Assembly (NCBI GenBank): GCA_016218715.1
Contig: JACRDG010000025.1
Coordinates: forward strand, 104,576 to 168,575
DNA from: Desulfomonile tiedjei
Lineage (GTDB): Bacteria > Desulfobacterota > Desulfomonilia > Desulfomonilales > Desulfomonilaceae
Direction: 5' to 3'
DNA: 64,000 bases
Shown here: positions 9,614 through 19,659 of the stretch, piece after piece
How the letters are laid out: each line of letters opens with the position of its first letter
Numbering within the stretch: the stretch's first letter is position 1
The notes under the pieces: generated by a model
What the model was told of the DNA's origin: nothing
Database searches by the model: none
The model's input: the letters and a program-made list of their open reading frames with translations, nothing else
Position numbers and translations under genes: made by a program

Positions 9614-9652
9614 GTCCAGAAGTCCTGGATTCCGGCCTCCCCCGGAATGACG
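9614..9652. repeat. CTGGATTCCGG...CCGGAATGAC dispersed repeat fragment
   Basis: Contains ATTCCGG, a 6-nt loop, then CCGGAAT. A related inverted sequence (TCATTCCTGCAG...CCGGATTCCAGG) occurs at about 31608-31640. This is a type of dispersed intergenic repeat known from many proteobacterial genomes. Nearby, 9712-9735 has a direct duplication of AGTCCCGCA next to the tRNA 3' flank; its meaning is unknown. Confidence 0.45.
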
Positions 9653-9747
9653 AAGGATGATCCCGACGAGTAATACATCTAATTTCCGCTACCAACAAGG
9701 TTTGCGGAGATGAGTCCCGCAAAAGTCCCGCACTCGTGATCCTCAAA

Positions 9748-9784
9748 AAGAAAAAACGCCGGGTCGGATGATGTGACCTAGCGT
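9748..9784 (-). terminator. Rho-independent terminator of tRNA-Lys
   Basis: Read on the minus strand, ACGCTAGGTC pairs with GACCCGGCGT around a 9-nt loop (ten pairs with one mismatch and one G-T pair), followed by a run of six T. It lies about 16 nt past the tRNA 3' end and is a textbook intrinsic terminator. Confidence 0.8.
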
Positions 9785-9799
9785 CTTATTTCCTCTTGT

Positions 9800-9875
9800 T
9801 GGTGGGCCGTCGGGGGCTCGAACCCCAAACCTACTGATTAAGAGTCAGTTGCTCTACCAGTTGAGCTAACGGCCC
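9800..9875 (-). tRNA. tRNA-Lys (anticodon CTT)
   Basis: A 76-nt cloverleaf on the minus strand. Acceptor arms GGGCCGT/ACGGCCC pair fully. The D arm is AGCTCAACTGGTAGAGC. The anticodon stem ACTGA/TCAGT flanks loop CTCTTAA, giving anticodon CTT (lysine, AAG codons). The T arm GGGGTTCGAGCCCC is canonical. The discriminator A and CCA end are encoded in the DNA (9800-9803). It has a consensus promoter upstream and an intrinsic terminator downstream, so it is a single-gene transcription unit. Confidence 0.97.
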
Positions 9876-9888
9876 ACACGGAAGCGTG

Positions 9889-9917
9889 ATCCTACCCTCC
9901 AACGGGATCTTTGTCAA
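9889..9917 (-). promoter_or_regulatory. Sigma-70 promoter of tRNA-Lys
   Basis: On the minus strand, TTGACA (9912-9917) is followed by a 17-nt spacer and TAGGAT (9889-9894). The predicted start lies about 7 nt before the tRNA 5' end, an ideal placement for a stable RNA promoter. Confidence 0.75.
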
Positions 9918-10013
9918 GAGCGCGTCGCCTGCCTGCACGACAAATCCCGACTTGAATAGAAAGACGCGGAGCGTTATTATTCTACTGTAGATCGCCCTGC
10001 CTTGAGGTGGCAC

Positions 10014-11024
10014 GTGGAACCGAGTGGAACGAGTCGAAAAGTGAACGTAAAGACCTTTATCGGGGACTTCGAACGAGGAGCCTCAGATCAAGAGTTGAGG
10101 GGCAAGTTCTCGCTGTCCTCGTCACAGCTCGCCGCTATCGTCGAGCGACTCAAGGCCAATGGATCGCTGGCCGACGAGCAATTCGCCCGTCGCGAGGAGA
10201 ACCTTCGAATCAGATTCGGCGAGCCCAAAGGTCCGCCTGACACTGAAGGGGAGCAGCGAGCGGTTGTCGATCCCAACACCGGGCTCGTTCTCCATTGCCC
10301 GTCCTGTGGTGCGGCGGTGAAACGGGGGGAAACCAACTGCGAGTATTGCAAGGCCGCTCTTGATTTCAACCTGAAAGGAAAAACCGTCCCCTGTCCTCAC
10401 TGCTTTGCCGACACTCCCGCTCACGGCCGCTTCTGCGTACGCTGCGCGCAACCGCTCACCGGGGTGGTGCGGGACGGTCAGATTATGGATGACCGCCTCT
10501 GCCCTCGGTGCCAGGTTCCGATGCAGAGCAAGACGGTGGGAGAGTTCTCATTGATCGGCTGCACGCGATGCGGCGGTTTCTTCATTTCGAGCGAATCCTT
10601 CGAGATGATGCAAGAAAACACCAAGCGAACGATCTTGCCCACCAACCCCGCCTCACGCGGGAGCGTGACGCCGGATCAGAACGTCAAGTACGTGAGGTGC
10701 CCGGTCTGCCGGAACTTGATGAACCGGACAAATTTTGCCAAGGTCTCCGGGGTCATCGTCGACACCTGCCGAGTCCACGGGATCTGGTTCGACGGGGAAG
10801 AGCTTGAGAAAGTAATGAATTTCATCGCGCGTGGAGGACTGCAAAAAGCCAGGGCCGCAGAGCTCGAAGAGCTGAAGGCCGAAGAGCAAAGGCAGAAGAT
10901 CAGGAACATAAACATCGGCGGACGGGTTCCGGATGAGTCGAGCCCGTGGAGCTCCGCAGCCGCTGGCCGCGAGGTCATAGCCGTTGCCGATCTACTCCAC
11001 GACCTGTACCGTCTGTTCAAGTAG
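10014..11024 (+). CDS. Multi-zinc-ribbon protein with C-terminal zf-TFIIB domain
   Basis: About 336 residues, cytoplasmic, no membrane segment. Residues 1-80 are charged and helical. At least four Cys-pair ribbons follow: CPSCG..CEYC, CPHCF..CVRC, CPRC..CTRCGG, and CPVC..C.VHGIWFDGEEL. The last is the typical zf-TFIIB signature with WFD.EL. Function is unknown; zinc or nucleic-acid/protein binding is inferred from the ribbons. The start is uncertain: GTG 10014 after GAGGTGG is chosen, but TTG 10002 and GTG 10041 are in frame. The gene ends 24 bases before the DUF362 gene and is probably cotranscribed with it. Confidence 0.7.
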   Translation: MEPSGTSRKVNVKTFIGDFERGASDQELRGKFSLSSSQLAAIVERLKANGSLADEQFARREENLRIRFGEPKGPPDTEGEQRAVVDPNTGLVLHCPSCGAAVKRGETNCEYCKAALDFNLKGKTVPCPHCFADTPAHGRFCVRCAQPLTGVVRDGQIMDDRLCPRCQVPMQSKTVGEFSLIGCTRCGGFFISSESFEMMQENTKRTILPTNPASRGSVTPDQNVKYVRCPVCRNLMNRTNFAKVSGVIVDTCRVHGIWFDGEELEKVMNFIARGGLQKARAAELEELKAEEQRQKIRNINIGGRVPDESSPWSSAAAGREVIAVADLLHDLYRLFK

Positions 11025-11048
11025 CCCGCCAAATACCTTGAGGAGAGC

Positions 11049-12140
11049 ATGACCGAAAAACCGATTGTCGCTATCAAGAGAACCCGCCCGGAAACCGTAC
11101 TCGACGATATACAGACCGCAATGGAGGATGCGCAGTTCAGGCAACACCTGGACCCATCCGCTCCCGTTATTCTCAAGGACAACATCTCCTGGCATTTTCC
11201 CTTCCTTGGCGCAAACACCACCCCCTGGCAGCTGGAGGGAGTGATTCGAACACTCAAGGATTCAGGGTACAAAGACATCGTCTGCGTGCAAAACGAAACC
11301 GTGGTTACCAACGCGTTCAAAGGGGAGAAGCTGAACAAGTACATCGGGATTTTTCGGAAATATGACATCCCGGTGCTCTACAATTTCAGAGAGTCCGATG
11401 TCCGCTGGGTCGAGTACACGCCCAAGGCAAAGATGCGGGTGTTGGACGAGATCTTCCCCGAGGGTATCCGCATTCCGGAATACTTTATCGGCAAGAATAT
11501 CATCCACCTTCCGACGGTCAAATGCCACATCTACACCGGCACCACCGGTTCCATGAAAAACGCGTTCGGGGGACTGCTGAATTCGAGACGACACTACACC
11601 CACTCGGTCATCCACGAGACACTCAACGACCTGCTCGCGATTCAGCGGGAGATTCATGCGGGGATCTTCACGGTAATGGACGGGACGATTTGCGGTAACG
11701 GCCCGGGACCGCGGACGATGATCCCGGTGGAAAAAGACCTCATCCTGGCTGCAGCGGATTCCACAGCGATCGACGCGGTGGCGGCGAAGATGATGGGATT
11801 TGATCCGATGGACCTCAAGTTCATCCGTCTTGCCCATGAATCGGGGCTGGGGACGGGGCGCCTCGAAGACATCGACGTGAAAGGGGAGGAGATAGCAGGG
11901 GAGAATTGGAACTTTACCGTAGGGAACAACACTGCGTCCCTAGTGGGCAAGTTCATCTGGTTCGGCCCGCTAAAGCCGTTGCAGAAGTTGTTCTTCCGTA
12001 CTCCCCTGGTGTATCTCTTCGTGTTCGGATCGTTCTTCTACCACGATTTCATCTACTGGCCCATCAAGGCCCAGCCTCAAATGGAAGCCTTCAAGAAAAC
12101 GAGCAAGTGGGGGCGGCTCTTCGATAGTTACCCGGAATAG
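11049..12140 (+). CDS. DUF362 family protein
   Basis: 363 residues, full-length DUF362 protein with conserved stretches VILKDNISWH, NIIHLPTVKCH, TGSMKNAFGGLL and FTVMDGTICGNGPG. DUF362 proteins are common in anaerobes, often next to iron-sulfur or redox genes, but the reaction is not established. No ferredoxin-type cysteine cluster is fused here. A hydrophobic segment near residues 318-335 (LVYLFVFGSFFYHDFIYW) may associate with membrane. The start follows GAGGAGAGC at normal spacing, just downstream of the zinc-ribbon gene. Family identity is confident; function is open. Confidence 0.85.
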   Translation: MTEKPIVAIKRTRPETVLDDIQTAMEDAQFRQHLDPSAPVILKDNISWHFPFLGANTTPWQLEGVIRTLKDSGYKDIVCVQNETVVTNAFKGEKLNKYIGIFRKYDIPVLYNFRESDVRWVEYTPKAKMRVLDEIFPEGIRIPEYFIGKNIIHLPTVKCHIYTGTTGSMKNAFGGLLNSRRHYTHSVIHETLNDLLAIQREIHAGIFTVMDGTICGNGPGPRTMIPVEKDLILAAADSTAIDAVAAKMMGFDPMDLKFIRLAHESGLGTGRLEDIDVKGEEIAGENWNFTVGNNTASLVGKFIWFGPLKPLQKLFFRTPLVYLFVFGSFFYHDFIYWPIKAQPQMEAFKKTSKWGRLFDSYPE

Positions 12141-12170
12141 TGCATTCCACGCCGCGAACGACGGTGGCCA

Positions 12171-12599
12171 TCATCTACATCGGAAGAACTCGCCGTTGAG
12201 GTGATCGTTCAGTTCTTTCCGCACCTGAGCACGCAGGGCTTTCACGTCTCCACGCCACTGCTCTGCCTTTTCCAAAGCCTCAACCTCCCAAGGGAGGCGC
12301 TTAGAAGGCGCTTTCGCCAGGATGTCCCGTTCGAGTTCTCCCGGTACCGGTGGCTGCAGAAGCCGCTGGTATCGACTCCTTATTCTTCTGATGACGCGCA
12401 GAAGTTTGAGCAGATCGTCCCGGGACAGGGGTTTGGGATCGGAGCCGGCTTTGTTCTTGGGGATCAGGTGCAGGTCTTCGATGGGGGTCCCTTCTTTGAG
12501 GGCCTTGTTAATGATGCGTTTAAGGTGACGGTAGTTGCTGTCGAAGTCTCCGGGAGGTGCAGAAACTCCGGCGGCCGGATCACAAAAAGAGAACAACAT
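12171..12599 (-). CDS. Hypothetical charged helical protein
   Basis: 142 residues with no recognised family. The centre and C-terminus are rich in Lys, Arg, Glu and Leu (HLKRIINKALKEG, LLKLLRVIRRIRSRYQRLL, EALEKAEQWRGDVKAL), predicting a bundle of amphipathic helices. ATG 12599 is chosen because AGGAGGT lies 6 nt upstream; a longer frame reaching 12698 would run through that site. A consensus promoter at 12722-12749 on the same strand supports a real single-gene unit. It converges on the DUF362 gene with a 30-bp gap. No function can be proposed. Confidence 0.6.
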   Translation of the reverse strand: MLFSFCDPAAGVSAPPGDFDSNYRHLKRIINKALKEGTPIEDLHLIPKNKAGSDPKPLSRDDLLKLLRVIRRIRSRYQRLLQPPVPGELERDILAKAPSKRLPWEVEALEKAEQWRGDVKALRAQVRKELNDHLNGEFFRCR

Positions 12600-12721
12600 T
12601 ACCATACCTCCTACTGGAAAAGTTGAATACGAGAGGGGTCCGACGCGCCCTGCTCTCGAAAACGATGGCCACGTAACACGCCCCAAACACTTAGTCAAGA
12701 AATAGTTTATGCTCTTGACGT

Positions 12722-12749
12722 ATTATATTGATGAAAAAGACAAAATCAA
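12722..12749 (-). promoter_or_regulatory. Sigma-70 promoter for the 12.2-12.6 kb hypothetical gene
   Basis: On the minus strand, TTGATT (12744-12749), a 16-nt spacer and a perfect TATAAT (12722-12727) predict a start near 12715 and a leader of about 115 nt. The rest of the 12600-13037 gap holds no further supported feature except the uvrA ribosome site. Confidence 0.55.
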
Positions 12750-13037
12750 GCAATCACCGCGCTCTGTAGACCTTCCTGAATCCCATGACACAGGCCGCCC
12801 CGCACAGGCCGGATCAGCCTTGCCGAAGTTTCTGAGCTGCGTGATTATTATAGAGGATCAGAGAGCGCGACCGCGCGGTTGAGGATCCGGGGAGGGGGGA
12901 ACGGACAACGCAGGGTCGCTCTTTACTTTCACGGTATCTTCCAGTTAAGTGATACCCTGAGTCCCTTGATAGGCCGAGCGAAACCACGGGTCTCGGCCGC
13001 GTACGGGGCGAGTGCCCGGAAGGAGATCGGATCTGCA

Positions 13038-16010
13038 GTGAGTTCAAAAGAGATAATCATTCGGGGGGCGCGCGAGCATAACCTCAAAAGCATCGATCTC
13101 GACATCCCCCGCGATCGGCTTGTGGTGATTACCGGTTTATCCGGTTCCGGCAAATCCACGCTGGCCTTTGACACGATCTACGCAGAAGGCCAGAGGCGGT
13201 ACGTCGAGTCTCTCTCCGCGTACGCGCGGCAGTTTCTGGAGATGATGGACAAGCCGGACGTGGATCTCATCGAAGGGCTCTCTCCCGCGATCAGCATTGA
13301 ACAGAAGACCACCTCGAAGAATCCGCGTTCCACGGTCGGGACCGTTACGGAGATCTACGACTACTTGCGCCTGCTGTACGCGCGTGCGGGCATTCCTCAT
13401 TGCTGGGAGTGCGGCCGCCCTATAACCTCGATGACGATTCAGCAGATGGTCGATCGCGTTATGGAATTCCCGGAAGGCTCGCGCGTTCACCTGCTGGCGC
13501 CGATCATCAGCGGCCGGAAGGGAGAATACCAGAAGGAACTGCAGCGCCTGGCCCGGGAAGGTTTCGTGCGCGTCAAGGTCGACGGTACTTTGCGCGACCT
13601 GTCGGAAGAGATACGGCTGGAGAAGAACAAGAAGCACACCATCGAGGTGGTGGTCGATCGGCTGGTGGTGAAACCCGGCATAGAAAGACGCCTTGCCGAT
13701 TCGATGGAGACCTCGACCCGCATGGGACAAGGCACCGTAATGGTGGAAGTGCAGGGGGGCGAGACTCATCTGTTGAGTGAAAAATTTGCGTGCCCTGACC
13801 ATGGGGTTTCTTTCGGCGAGATCTCTCCCAGGCTCTTCTCCTTCAACAACCCCTTCGGCGCTTGCGAGACGTGCGGAGGGCTTGGGGTTCAGATTCGCTT
13901 CGATCCGGAACTGGTGGTGCCGGACCCTCACCTGTCCCTCCTTGAAGGTGCGATCGGGCCGTGGGACGTGCGGAATTCGGTCTTTCTCGAACAGATGATG
14001 GAGGCCTTGGCGGGCCACTATCACTTCGACCTCCGGAAACCGTTCAGGCAATTGCCGGAAGAGGTGCAGCACGTCCTGCTGTACGGCTCGGGTGACGAAG
14101 AGATTGACTTCTACTACGAACGGGACGGCAGGAGGCGAATCTTTCGCAAAGCTTTCGAGGGAGCGATTCCCAACCTGGAACGCCGTTTCAAAGAGGCCGA
14201 TCGGGAGAGCTTCGACGAGGATTTGGGCCGCTACATGGCCGCAATCCCCTGTCCCTCATGCGGGGGCGCACGCCTCAAGAGAGAGGCCAGGCACGTCCTC
14301 ATAGGGGACATGCCGGTACACAGGCTCACGGCCCTTTCGGTACGGGACGCGCTGGCGTTCATGTCGGGGCTGGAGCTCGACGCGAGGCGCATGGAGATTG
14401 CGAGGCGAGTTATAAAGGAGATCCGGGATCGTCTCGGATTTCTCGAAACGGTCGGTCTCGGTTATCTCACCCTGGACAGGTCGGCTGCGACGTTGTCCGG
14501 GGGCGAATCTCAGCGAATCAGGCTTGCCACCCAGGTCGGGTCCTCGCTGGTGGGGGTGCTGTACATTCTCGACGAACCGAGCATCGGCCTGCATCAACGA
14601 GACAACCAGCGGTTGCTAGCAACCCTCATGCACCTGAGGGACCAGGGGAATTCGGTTATCGTGGTGGAGCATGATCCGGAGACGATCCTGGCTGCAGACC
14701 ACGTGATCGACATGGGACCGGGCGCGGGGCGTATGGGCGGGGAGATCGTATTCTCGGGAAGGCCGGAGGATGTCCTGGAGTCCGAGGCTTCGCTCACCGG
14801 GAAATACCTCTCGGGGAGGGAGTCGATTCCCATCCCGGGAAAGAGGCGCAAACCGGGGAAGAAGAAGCTGGTCATTCGCGGCGCCCGAGCCAACAACCTG
14901 AAGAACATCGACGTCACCATCCCTCTGGGCCTCTTCACGTGCGTGACCGGCGTTTCCGGGTCGGGGAAGAGCAGCCTCGTGGTGGACGTTCTCCACAAGG
15001 CCCTCGCTCAGCGGCTGTACCGTTCTCACGAACGAGCCGGAGAGGTGGACTCCATCGAGGGGATCTCGTACGTAGATAAAGTGATAGACATCGATCAGAG
15101 CCCCATCGGTCGCACCCCCAGATCCAACCCCGCCACGTACACGGGATTGTTCACTCCCATGCGGGAGCTGTTTGCCAATCTGCCCGAATCGCGCATGCGG
15201 GGCTACCGACCGGGAAGATACAGCTTCAACGTAAAAGGCGGTCGTTGCGAGGCATGCCGCGGAGATGGGATCATCAAGATCGAGATGCACTTTCTCCCGG
15301 ATGTGTACGTCAAGTGCGATGTCTGTCATGGACGAAGATACAGCCGTGAGACGCTGGAAATCAAATACCGGGGGAAGAACATTGCCGATGTGCTCGACAT
15401 GACGGTGAACCAGGCCACCGAGTTCATGGCAAATATTCCCGCGATTTACAACAAGCTCCAGACTATCCAGTCGGTAGGCCTCGGATACATTCGACTCGGC
15501 CAGGCGGCAACGACTCTCTCCGGAGGCGAGGCGCAGCGGATCAAACTGTCCAGGGAACTGTCCAAGCGCGGCACGGGGAGTACGCTCTATATTCTCGACG
15601 AACCCACCACCGGTCTCCACTTCGCCGACGTGGGAAAGCTCCTCGATGTCCTGACAAGCCTCGTCGAGGCCGGCAACACGGTGGTGGTGATCGAGCACAA
15701 CATGGATGTCATCAAGGTGGCGGATCACATTATCGATCTCGGTCCCGAAGGGGGTGACGAGGGGGGGCAGGTGATTGCAGTCGGCACTCCCGAACAGGTT
15801 GCGAAGAATTCGGGATCGTATACGGGATTATATCTCCAGGAAGTGCTCAAGAACGAGAAAGGGTACCACCCCTTCAAGGTGGACGTGAACGCAGTGAAAG
15901 CGGCATTTACCGCATCTGTGGAGGCCGCTCCAAGCGGCAAGGAGCCTGCCGCCACCCCGGCAGCGAGCCGTCCGGTGCGTTCCGCGCCAAAGAAACGAGC
16001 CGTGGGATGA
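13038..16010 (+). CDS. uvrA: Excinuclease ABC subunit A
   Basis: Damage-recognition ATPase of nucleotide excision repair, 990 residues. It has two ABC ATPase halves: Walker [10 protein letters not shown] near residue 33 and GVSGSGKSS in the second half. Signature loops are LSGGESQRI and LSGGEAQRI, with Walker B ILDEPS and ILDEPT. Zinc-finger cysteines include CWECG, CETCGG, CPSCGG and CEACRGDG...CDVCHG. GTG 13038 is chosen at the family start [16 protein letters not shown], with GGAGAT upstream; an open extension to 12879 is not homologous. The C-terminal 45 or so residues are an Ala/Pro-rich tail beyond the usual end. The stop overlaps the next gene's ATG, so the two are translationally coupled. 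Confidence 0.96.
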   Translation: MSSKEIIIRGAREHNLKSIDLDIPRDRLVVITGLSGSGKSTLAFDTIYAEGQRRYVESLSAYARQFLEMMDKPDVDLIEGLSPAISIEQKTTSKNPRSTVGTVTEIYDYLRLLYARAGIPHCWECGRPITSMTIQQMVDRVMEFPEGSRVHLLAPIISGRKGEYQKELQRLAREGFVRVKVDGTLRDLSEEIRLEKNKKHTIEVVVDRLVVKPGIERRLADSMETSTRMGQGTVMVEVQGGETHLLSEKFACPDHGVSFGEISPRLFSFNNPFGACETCGGLGVQIRFDPELVVPDPHLSLLEGAIGPWDVRNSVFLEQMMEALAGHYHFDLRKPFRQLPEEVQHVLLYGSGDEEIDFYYERDGRRRIFRKAFEGAIPNLERRFKEADRESFDEDLGRYMAAIPCPSCGGARLKREARHVLIGDMPVHRLTALSVRDALAFMSGLELDARRMEIARRVIKEIRDRLGFLETVGLGYLTLDRSAATLSGGESQRIRLATQVGSSLVGVLYILDEPSIGLHQRDNQRLLATLMHLRDQGNSVIVVEHDPETILAADHVIDMGPGAGRMGGEIVFSGRPEDVLESEASLTGKYLSGRESIPIPGKRRKPGKKKLVIRGARANNLKNIDVTIPLGLFTCVTGVSGSGKSSLVVDVLHKALAQRLYRSHERAGEVDSIEGISYVDKVIDIDQSPIGRTPRSNPATYTGLFTPMRELFANLPESRMRGYRPGRYSFNVKGGRCEACRGDGIIKIEMHFLPDVYVKCDVCHGRRYSRETLEIKYRGKNIADVLDMTVNQATEFMANIPAIYNKLQTIQSVGLGYIRLGQAATTLSGGEAQRIKLSRELSKRGTGSTLYILDEPTTGLHFADVGKLLDVLTSLVEAGNTVVVIEHNMDVIKVADHIIDLGPEGGDEGGQVIAVGTPEQVAKNSGSYTGLYLQEVLKNEKGYHPFKVDVNAVKAAFTASVEAAPSGKEPAATPAASRPVRSAPKKRAVG

Positions 16011-16699
16011 AGAAGGTCACAAAGGGCGCTGCAGGGCTCTGCGAGGAGATTCTCGCCGAGATCCGATCCCAGGCCAACCCGGAGGCGGTGGCCGGAATGG
16101 CCCGATTCGGGATTAATTCCGACTCCACGTACGGCGTATCGATCCCCACCCTAAGGAAGATCGCCGCGCGGACCGGCAGGAATCACGAGCTGGCCGCGGT
16201 ACTCTGGCACTCCGGCATCCACGAAGCACGCCTTCTCGCGCCCATGGTCGAAGTCTCCGACCTCGTGACCGCCGAGCAGATGGATCGCTGGGTGGCTGAT
16301 TTCAACTCGTGGGACGTCTGCGACCAGTGTTGCAACAATCTCTTCCGCAAGGCGCGGGTCGCCCACGCGAAGGCTCTCGAATGGAGTTCCCGGCAGGAGG
16401 AATTTGTCAAACGCGCGGGCTTCGTCATGATCGCCTGTCTGGCCGTCCACGACAAGACGGCCGCGGACGAAGTCTTTCTCAAGTATCTGCCGGCGATCGC
16501 ACGCGAATCCGTTGACAGCCGGAACTTCGTCAAGAAGGCGGTCAACTGGGCCTTGCGTCAGATAGGCAAACGGAACCTGGCCTTGAACCGGGCCGCGCTC
16601 GAAGCCGCGGAGAAAATCAAAGGGATCGATTCGAAGTCGGCCCGCTGGGTCGCTTCTGACGCTATCCGAGAGTTGACCGGCGCAAAGTTCAAGGGATGA
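16007..16699 (+). CDS. AlkD-like DNA alkylation repair protein
   Basis: 230 residues of HEAT-like helical repeats resembling the AlkD family (DNA glycosylases that remove bulky N3/N7-alkyl purines). Recognisable segments are [39 protein letters not shown] and [16 protein letters not shown]; the conserved Trp/Asp of the NSWD region are present. The ATG overlaps the uvrA stop by four bases, so this is a uvrA-coupled repair gene, which fits the proposed role. Family confidence is good; substrate range is inferred from the family only. Confidence 0.85.
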   Translation: MKKVTKGAAGLCEEILAEIRSQANPEAVAGMARFGINSDSTYGVSIPTLRKIAARTGRNHELAAVLWHSGIHEARLLAPMVEVSDLVTAEQMDRWVADFNSWDVCDQCCNNLFRKARVAHAKALEWSSRQEEFVKRAGFVMIACLAVHDKTAADEVFLKYLPAIARESVDSRNFVKKAVNWALRQIGKRNLALNRAALEAAEKIKGIDSKSARWVASDAIRELTGAKFKG

Positions 16700-16733
16700 A
16701 GCGCGCGGATAGCATAGTTCTTCACACACCAAC

Positions 16734-17504
16734 CTACGGCCGGCTCAAATAGGCGGCGATGCCTCGCTGGATCGCTGTAGCGATTCTTTGTCGGTACGCG
16801 GGATCTTGAAGCAGTTGCTCCTCTTTCGGGTTTGCGATGCATCCGCACTCGATGATGACCGCGGGCACGCGAGCCCTCTTCAGCAGCATCAAATTCGGCC
16901 GCTCGTATATGGCTCGGGTACCGGGGACGAGCTTCATTGCCTCACCGGGGATCTCTTCCCTGTGGAACGTACTGTAGGGAAGGCCCGCGGCTATCATCGC
17001 GGATTCGATGGCTTGAGCGAGTTCAAACGAATCCTCGCCACCAAGCACATGCAGCGAAAACCCACGGTAGAAATCGAGTAGGGGGCTTTTCTCCGGCGCC
17101 TTGAGCAACTGCGCGACTTTTTCCGGCTGCACGTTATCCTGATGGATTTCGACGAGGAGGCACGCGCCTAACCGGTCGGCAAGCTCGGCTCGGCTCTCCA
17201 GAGGGAGGTTCAGTGAAGCCGGGAGCACGATGAACTCGATGCCAGGGGATTTCGAAGTCTCGAAGAGGCGAACCACCTCGTCGTTGAATCGATATTCGTC
17301 TCGTCCCGACGCGCTTTTCGCACCGCGGTTACCACCGAGGCAAGTGAGGGATTCGGTGTGACCCGAGAAGACAACCACTCTGCGGGAGGCCGGTCCTTCC
17401 GCATCCGAGCATGTGGGCGCAGTAGCCAGGAAGAATACGCCGAAAAGGAGCGCTCCCCAAATCCCTACACGACCGAGAACACGGGCGGGAAACCGCTCTA
17501 CCAT
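16734..17504 (-). CDS. N-acetylmuramoyl-L-alanine amidase-like (Amidase_3) exported protein
   Basis: 256 residues. The N-terminus has a signal peptide or anchor (IWGALLFGVFFLATAPTC, with Cys near the cleavage region, possibly a lipoprotein). The rest resembles zinc amidases that cut peptidoglycan cross-bridges: a first His in VVVFSGHTES, Glu in DEYRFNDEV, second His in LLVEIHQDN and final Glu in PAVIIECGCIANP. The first motif is divergent from the usual DPGHGG, so activity is likely but not assured. ATG 17504 follows an AAGGG site; an extension to 17594 lacks one. The gene converges on the AlkD-like gene and follows the acyl-CoA ligase on the same strand. Confidence 0.75.
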   Translation of the reverse strand: MVERFPARVLGRVGIWGALLFGVFFLATAPTCSDAEGPASRRVVVFSGHTESLTCLGGNRGAKSASGRDEYRFNDEVVRLFETSKSPGIEFIVLPASLNLPLESRAELADRLGACLLVEIHQDNVQPEKVAQLLKAPEKSPLLDFYRGFSLHVLGGEDSFELAQAIESAMIAAGLPYSTFHREEIPGEAMKLVPGTRAIYERPNLMLLKRARVPAVIIECGCIANPKEEQLLQDPAYRQRIATAIQRGIAAYLSRP

Positions 17505-17618
17505 TTGATTGGTACCCTTCGCGGGAACGATGAGGCTGGAGGGAGGGCCGATTGAAGGAGACCGCCTGGCGCGCAACGAGGGAGGAAGGTGCACGTTCCC
17601 CCCTCGGTGGCGTCAGGG

Positions 17619-19286
17619 TTATTTTGATTTCTCCTCCTCCATTTTCTTGAGCTCTTTACGGAGGATTTTTCCGACTGCGCTCTTCGGGAGCGTCTCGACG
17701 AACTCAACGTACTTCGGAACCTTGTATTTGACGAGGTTTTCCTTGCAGTACGCGATGATCTCTTCGGAAGTGGCGGTTTGGCCGTCCTTGAGGACCACGA
17801 AGGCTTTGATACGCTCTCCGGAATACTGGTCAGGAACGCCGATTACGCACCCCTCAAGAATTTTCGGATGTGCGAACAGGACTTCATCCACATCCCGCGG
17901 GTAGACGTTGAAGCCGCCGGAGATTATCATGTCCTTCTTGCGATCAACGATGGTGAAGTAGCCGTCGTCGTCTACTGTAGCGATATCGCCGGTGAGGAGC
18001 CATCCGTCACGGAGCGTCGCCGCGGTTTCTTCGGGTCGGTTGATGTACCCCTTCATGATCTGGGGTCCCCTCAGGCAAAGCTCACCCGGTTGTCCCGTCT
18101 CGGTGATCTCCTGGTTGTAGTCGTCAACGTTCACCAGCTTGGCTTCGGTGTTGGGTATCGGGACTCCGATCGTGCCAACCTTCGTCTGCGCGCCGTACGG
18201 GTTGATGTGCGTGACAGGAGACGTCTCGGTGAGGCCGTACCCTTCGCAGATCTGCGCTCCGGTCAGTTCCGTGAATTGGCGTATTGTTTCCAGGGGCATC
18301 GGTGCACCGCCGGAGAAGCAGCCTCGCAGTGACTTCAGATCGTAGTTCTTCAGCGCGGGGAAGTTGATCAGCCCGTTGTACAAAGTCGGTACCGCTGGCA
18401 TGTACGTGGCCTTGTACTTGCTAATGGCCTCCAGGATAGGGGCAGGCTCGGGTTTGGGGACGAGAATGTTTGCCCAGCCGTGGAAGACCGAAATATTCAT
18501 CGCAGTGGTCAAACCGAACGAATGGAAGAACGGCAGACATCCAACCACGACCTCTTTGCCGGGTGCGAAATCAGGGAACCAAGCGCCGCACTGCTGCACG
18601 TTGCTCGATAAATTTCCGTGGGTGAGCTGAACTCCCTTGGAGACCCCTGTCGTGCCGCCGGTATACATGAGGACCGCGGTGTCCTCCCAGTTGGCTTTGT
18701 GGGGTTGGGCCAGTGGCGCATGGGCCTTGATCAGGTCCGTGAACTCGACCACATCGGGAACTGCCGGGGTCTTCCGGTGCATCTCTTTCTTCACGTAGGG
18801 AAAGAGCATCTTCAGCAGAAAGGGGAGGTAATCCCGAATGTGGCACGAAACGATCTTGGTGACTCCCGTTTTCTGACGAAGGTTAATCATCCGCGGCACG
18901 AGCAGATCGAGGGAGACGAGGAACTTGGAGCCCGAGTCGTTGAGCTGGTGCTCCAGCTCACGATCCGTGTACAACGGATTGTTCATGACCACCGTCGCAC
19001 CGGCTCGAAGTGCGCCGTAGGTCGCGACAACGGTCTGCACCAGGTTGGGGAGCAGAAGCGCCACCTTGTCGCCGGGCCGGACCCCCATGGCCACCAACGC
19101 ACCAGCGAATCGGGAGGCCATGTCGTCCAATTGTTGGTACGTTATCTTCGCTCCTTGGAAATGAAGCGCAGGGTTGTCGGGGAATCGGTTCGCTGTGCGC
19201 GTGAGGGCTTCGGGAAGAGTGATCTTCTCGAAATCCAGCTCGCGGGGGACGGGACCGTAGTATGACTTCAGCCAAATCTTTTCCAT
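17619..19286 (-). CDS. fadD: Long-chain fatty acid--CoA ligase (AMP-forming)
   Basis: 555 residues, a complete ANL-superfamily acyl-CoA synthetase activating fatty acids with ATP and CoA. The P-loop-like motif is MYTGGTTGVSKG, the adenylate site GYGLTETSP, the hinge region GWLLTGDIA, and the catalytic Lys lies in PKSAVGKILRKEL at the C-terminus. ATG 19286 follows GAGGAAGA; a longer open frame to 19481 is non-homologous. The first residues (IWLKSYYGPVPREL) match FadD-type starts. It may prepare fatty or aromatic acids for beta-oxidation. Which acid is used cannot be read from sequence, so the symbol is by family. Confidence 0.88.
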   Translation of the reverse strand: MEKIWLKSYYGPVPRELDFEKITLPEALTRTANRFPDNPALHFQGAKITYQQLDDMASRFAGALVAMGVRPGDKVALLLPNLVQTVVATYGALRAGATVVMNNPLYTDRELEHQLNDSGSKFLVSLDLLVPRMINLRQKTGVTKIVSCHIRDYLPFLLKMLFPYVKKEMHRKTPAVPDVVEFTDLIKAHAPLAQPHKANWEDTAVLMYTGGTTGVSKGVQLTHGNLSSNVQQCGAWFPDFAPGKEVVVGCLPFFHSFGLTTAMNISVFHGWANILVPKPEPAPILEAISKYKATYMPAVPTLYNGLINFPALKNYDLKSLRGCFSGGAPMPLETIRQFTELTGAQICEGYGLTETSPVTHINPYGAQTKVGTIGVPIPNTEAKLVNVDDYNQEITETGQPGELCLRGPQIMKGYINRPEETAATLRDGWLLTGDIATVDDDGYFTIVDRKKDMIISGGFNVYPRDVDEVLFAHPKILEGCVIGVPDQYSGERIKAFVVLKDGQTATSEEIIAYCKENLVKYKVPKYVEFVETLPKSAVGKILRKELKKMEEEKSK

Positions 19287-19659
19287 GAAATCTTCCTCGG
19301 GCAATGTGGAAAGGTCAGAAGCACAGCCTGTTCGGGCGGGGCGATCCGACGATCGCCTCCCGGCAGACAAGAATGCCCTGAGAAGCGCTGCATTCACGCA
19401 GCTTTTCTCAAAGGCCGCACACGTGAAAGCGGGTATTTTCCTCCCTGAAACCGAATGACACGACGGGTAGTCGTCTTCCATAGCCTCGAACGGCTGGAAA
19501 TACTCCGGACCAACGATTCTACACCATTCGCATGAGATTCCAAAGGAAAAAAAGCAGCGAGAGCCATTGCAGGGCGTCGATAGTAGGGAGCGGGGGATTT
19601 CGGAGAGCTGAGAACGATTTCCTGGATGTCCTGTGGACCCAAGGTGTTATAATGCCCCC
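19287..19659. other. Divergent intergenic region
   Basis: 373 bases between the minus-strand acyl-CoA ligase and a plus-strand membrane gene. No gene is supported. A TATAAT hexamer at 19648-19653 lies only 7 bases before the ATG at 19660. Confidence 0.4.

Noticed and set aside
9690..9800. Phage or island attachment site at tRNA-Lys
   Set aside because: There is a short direct duplication of AGTCCCGCA beside the tRNA, but no copy of the tRNA 3' end elsewhere in the window and no integrase.
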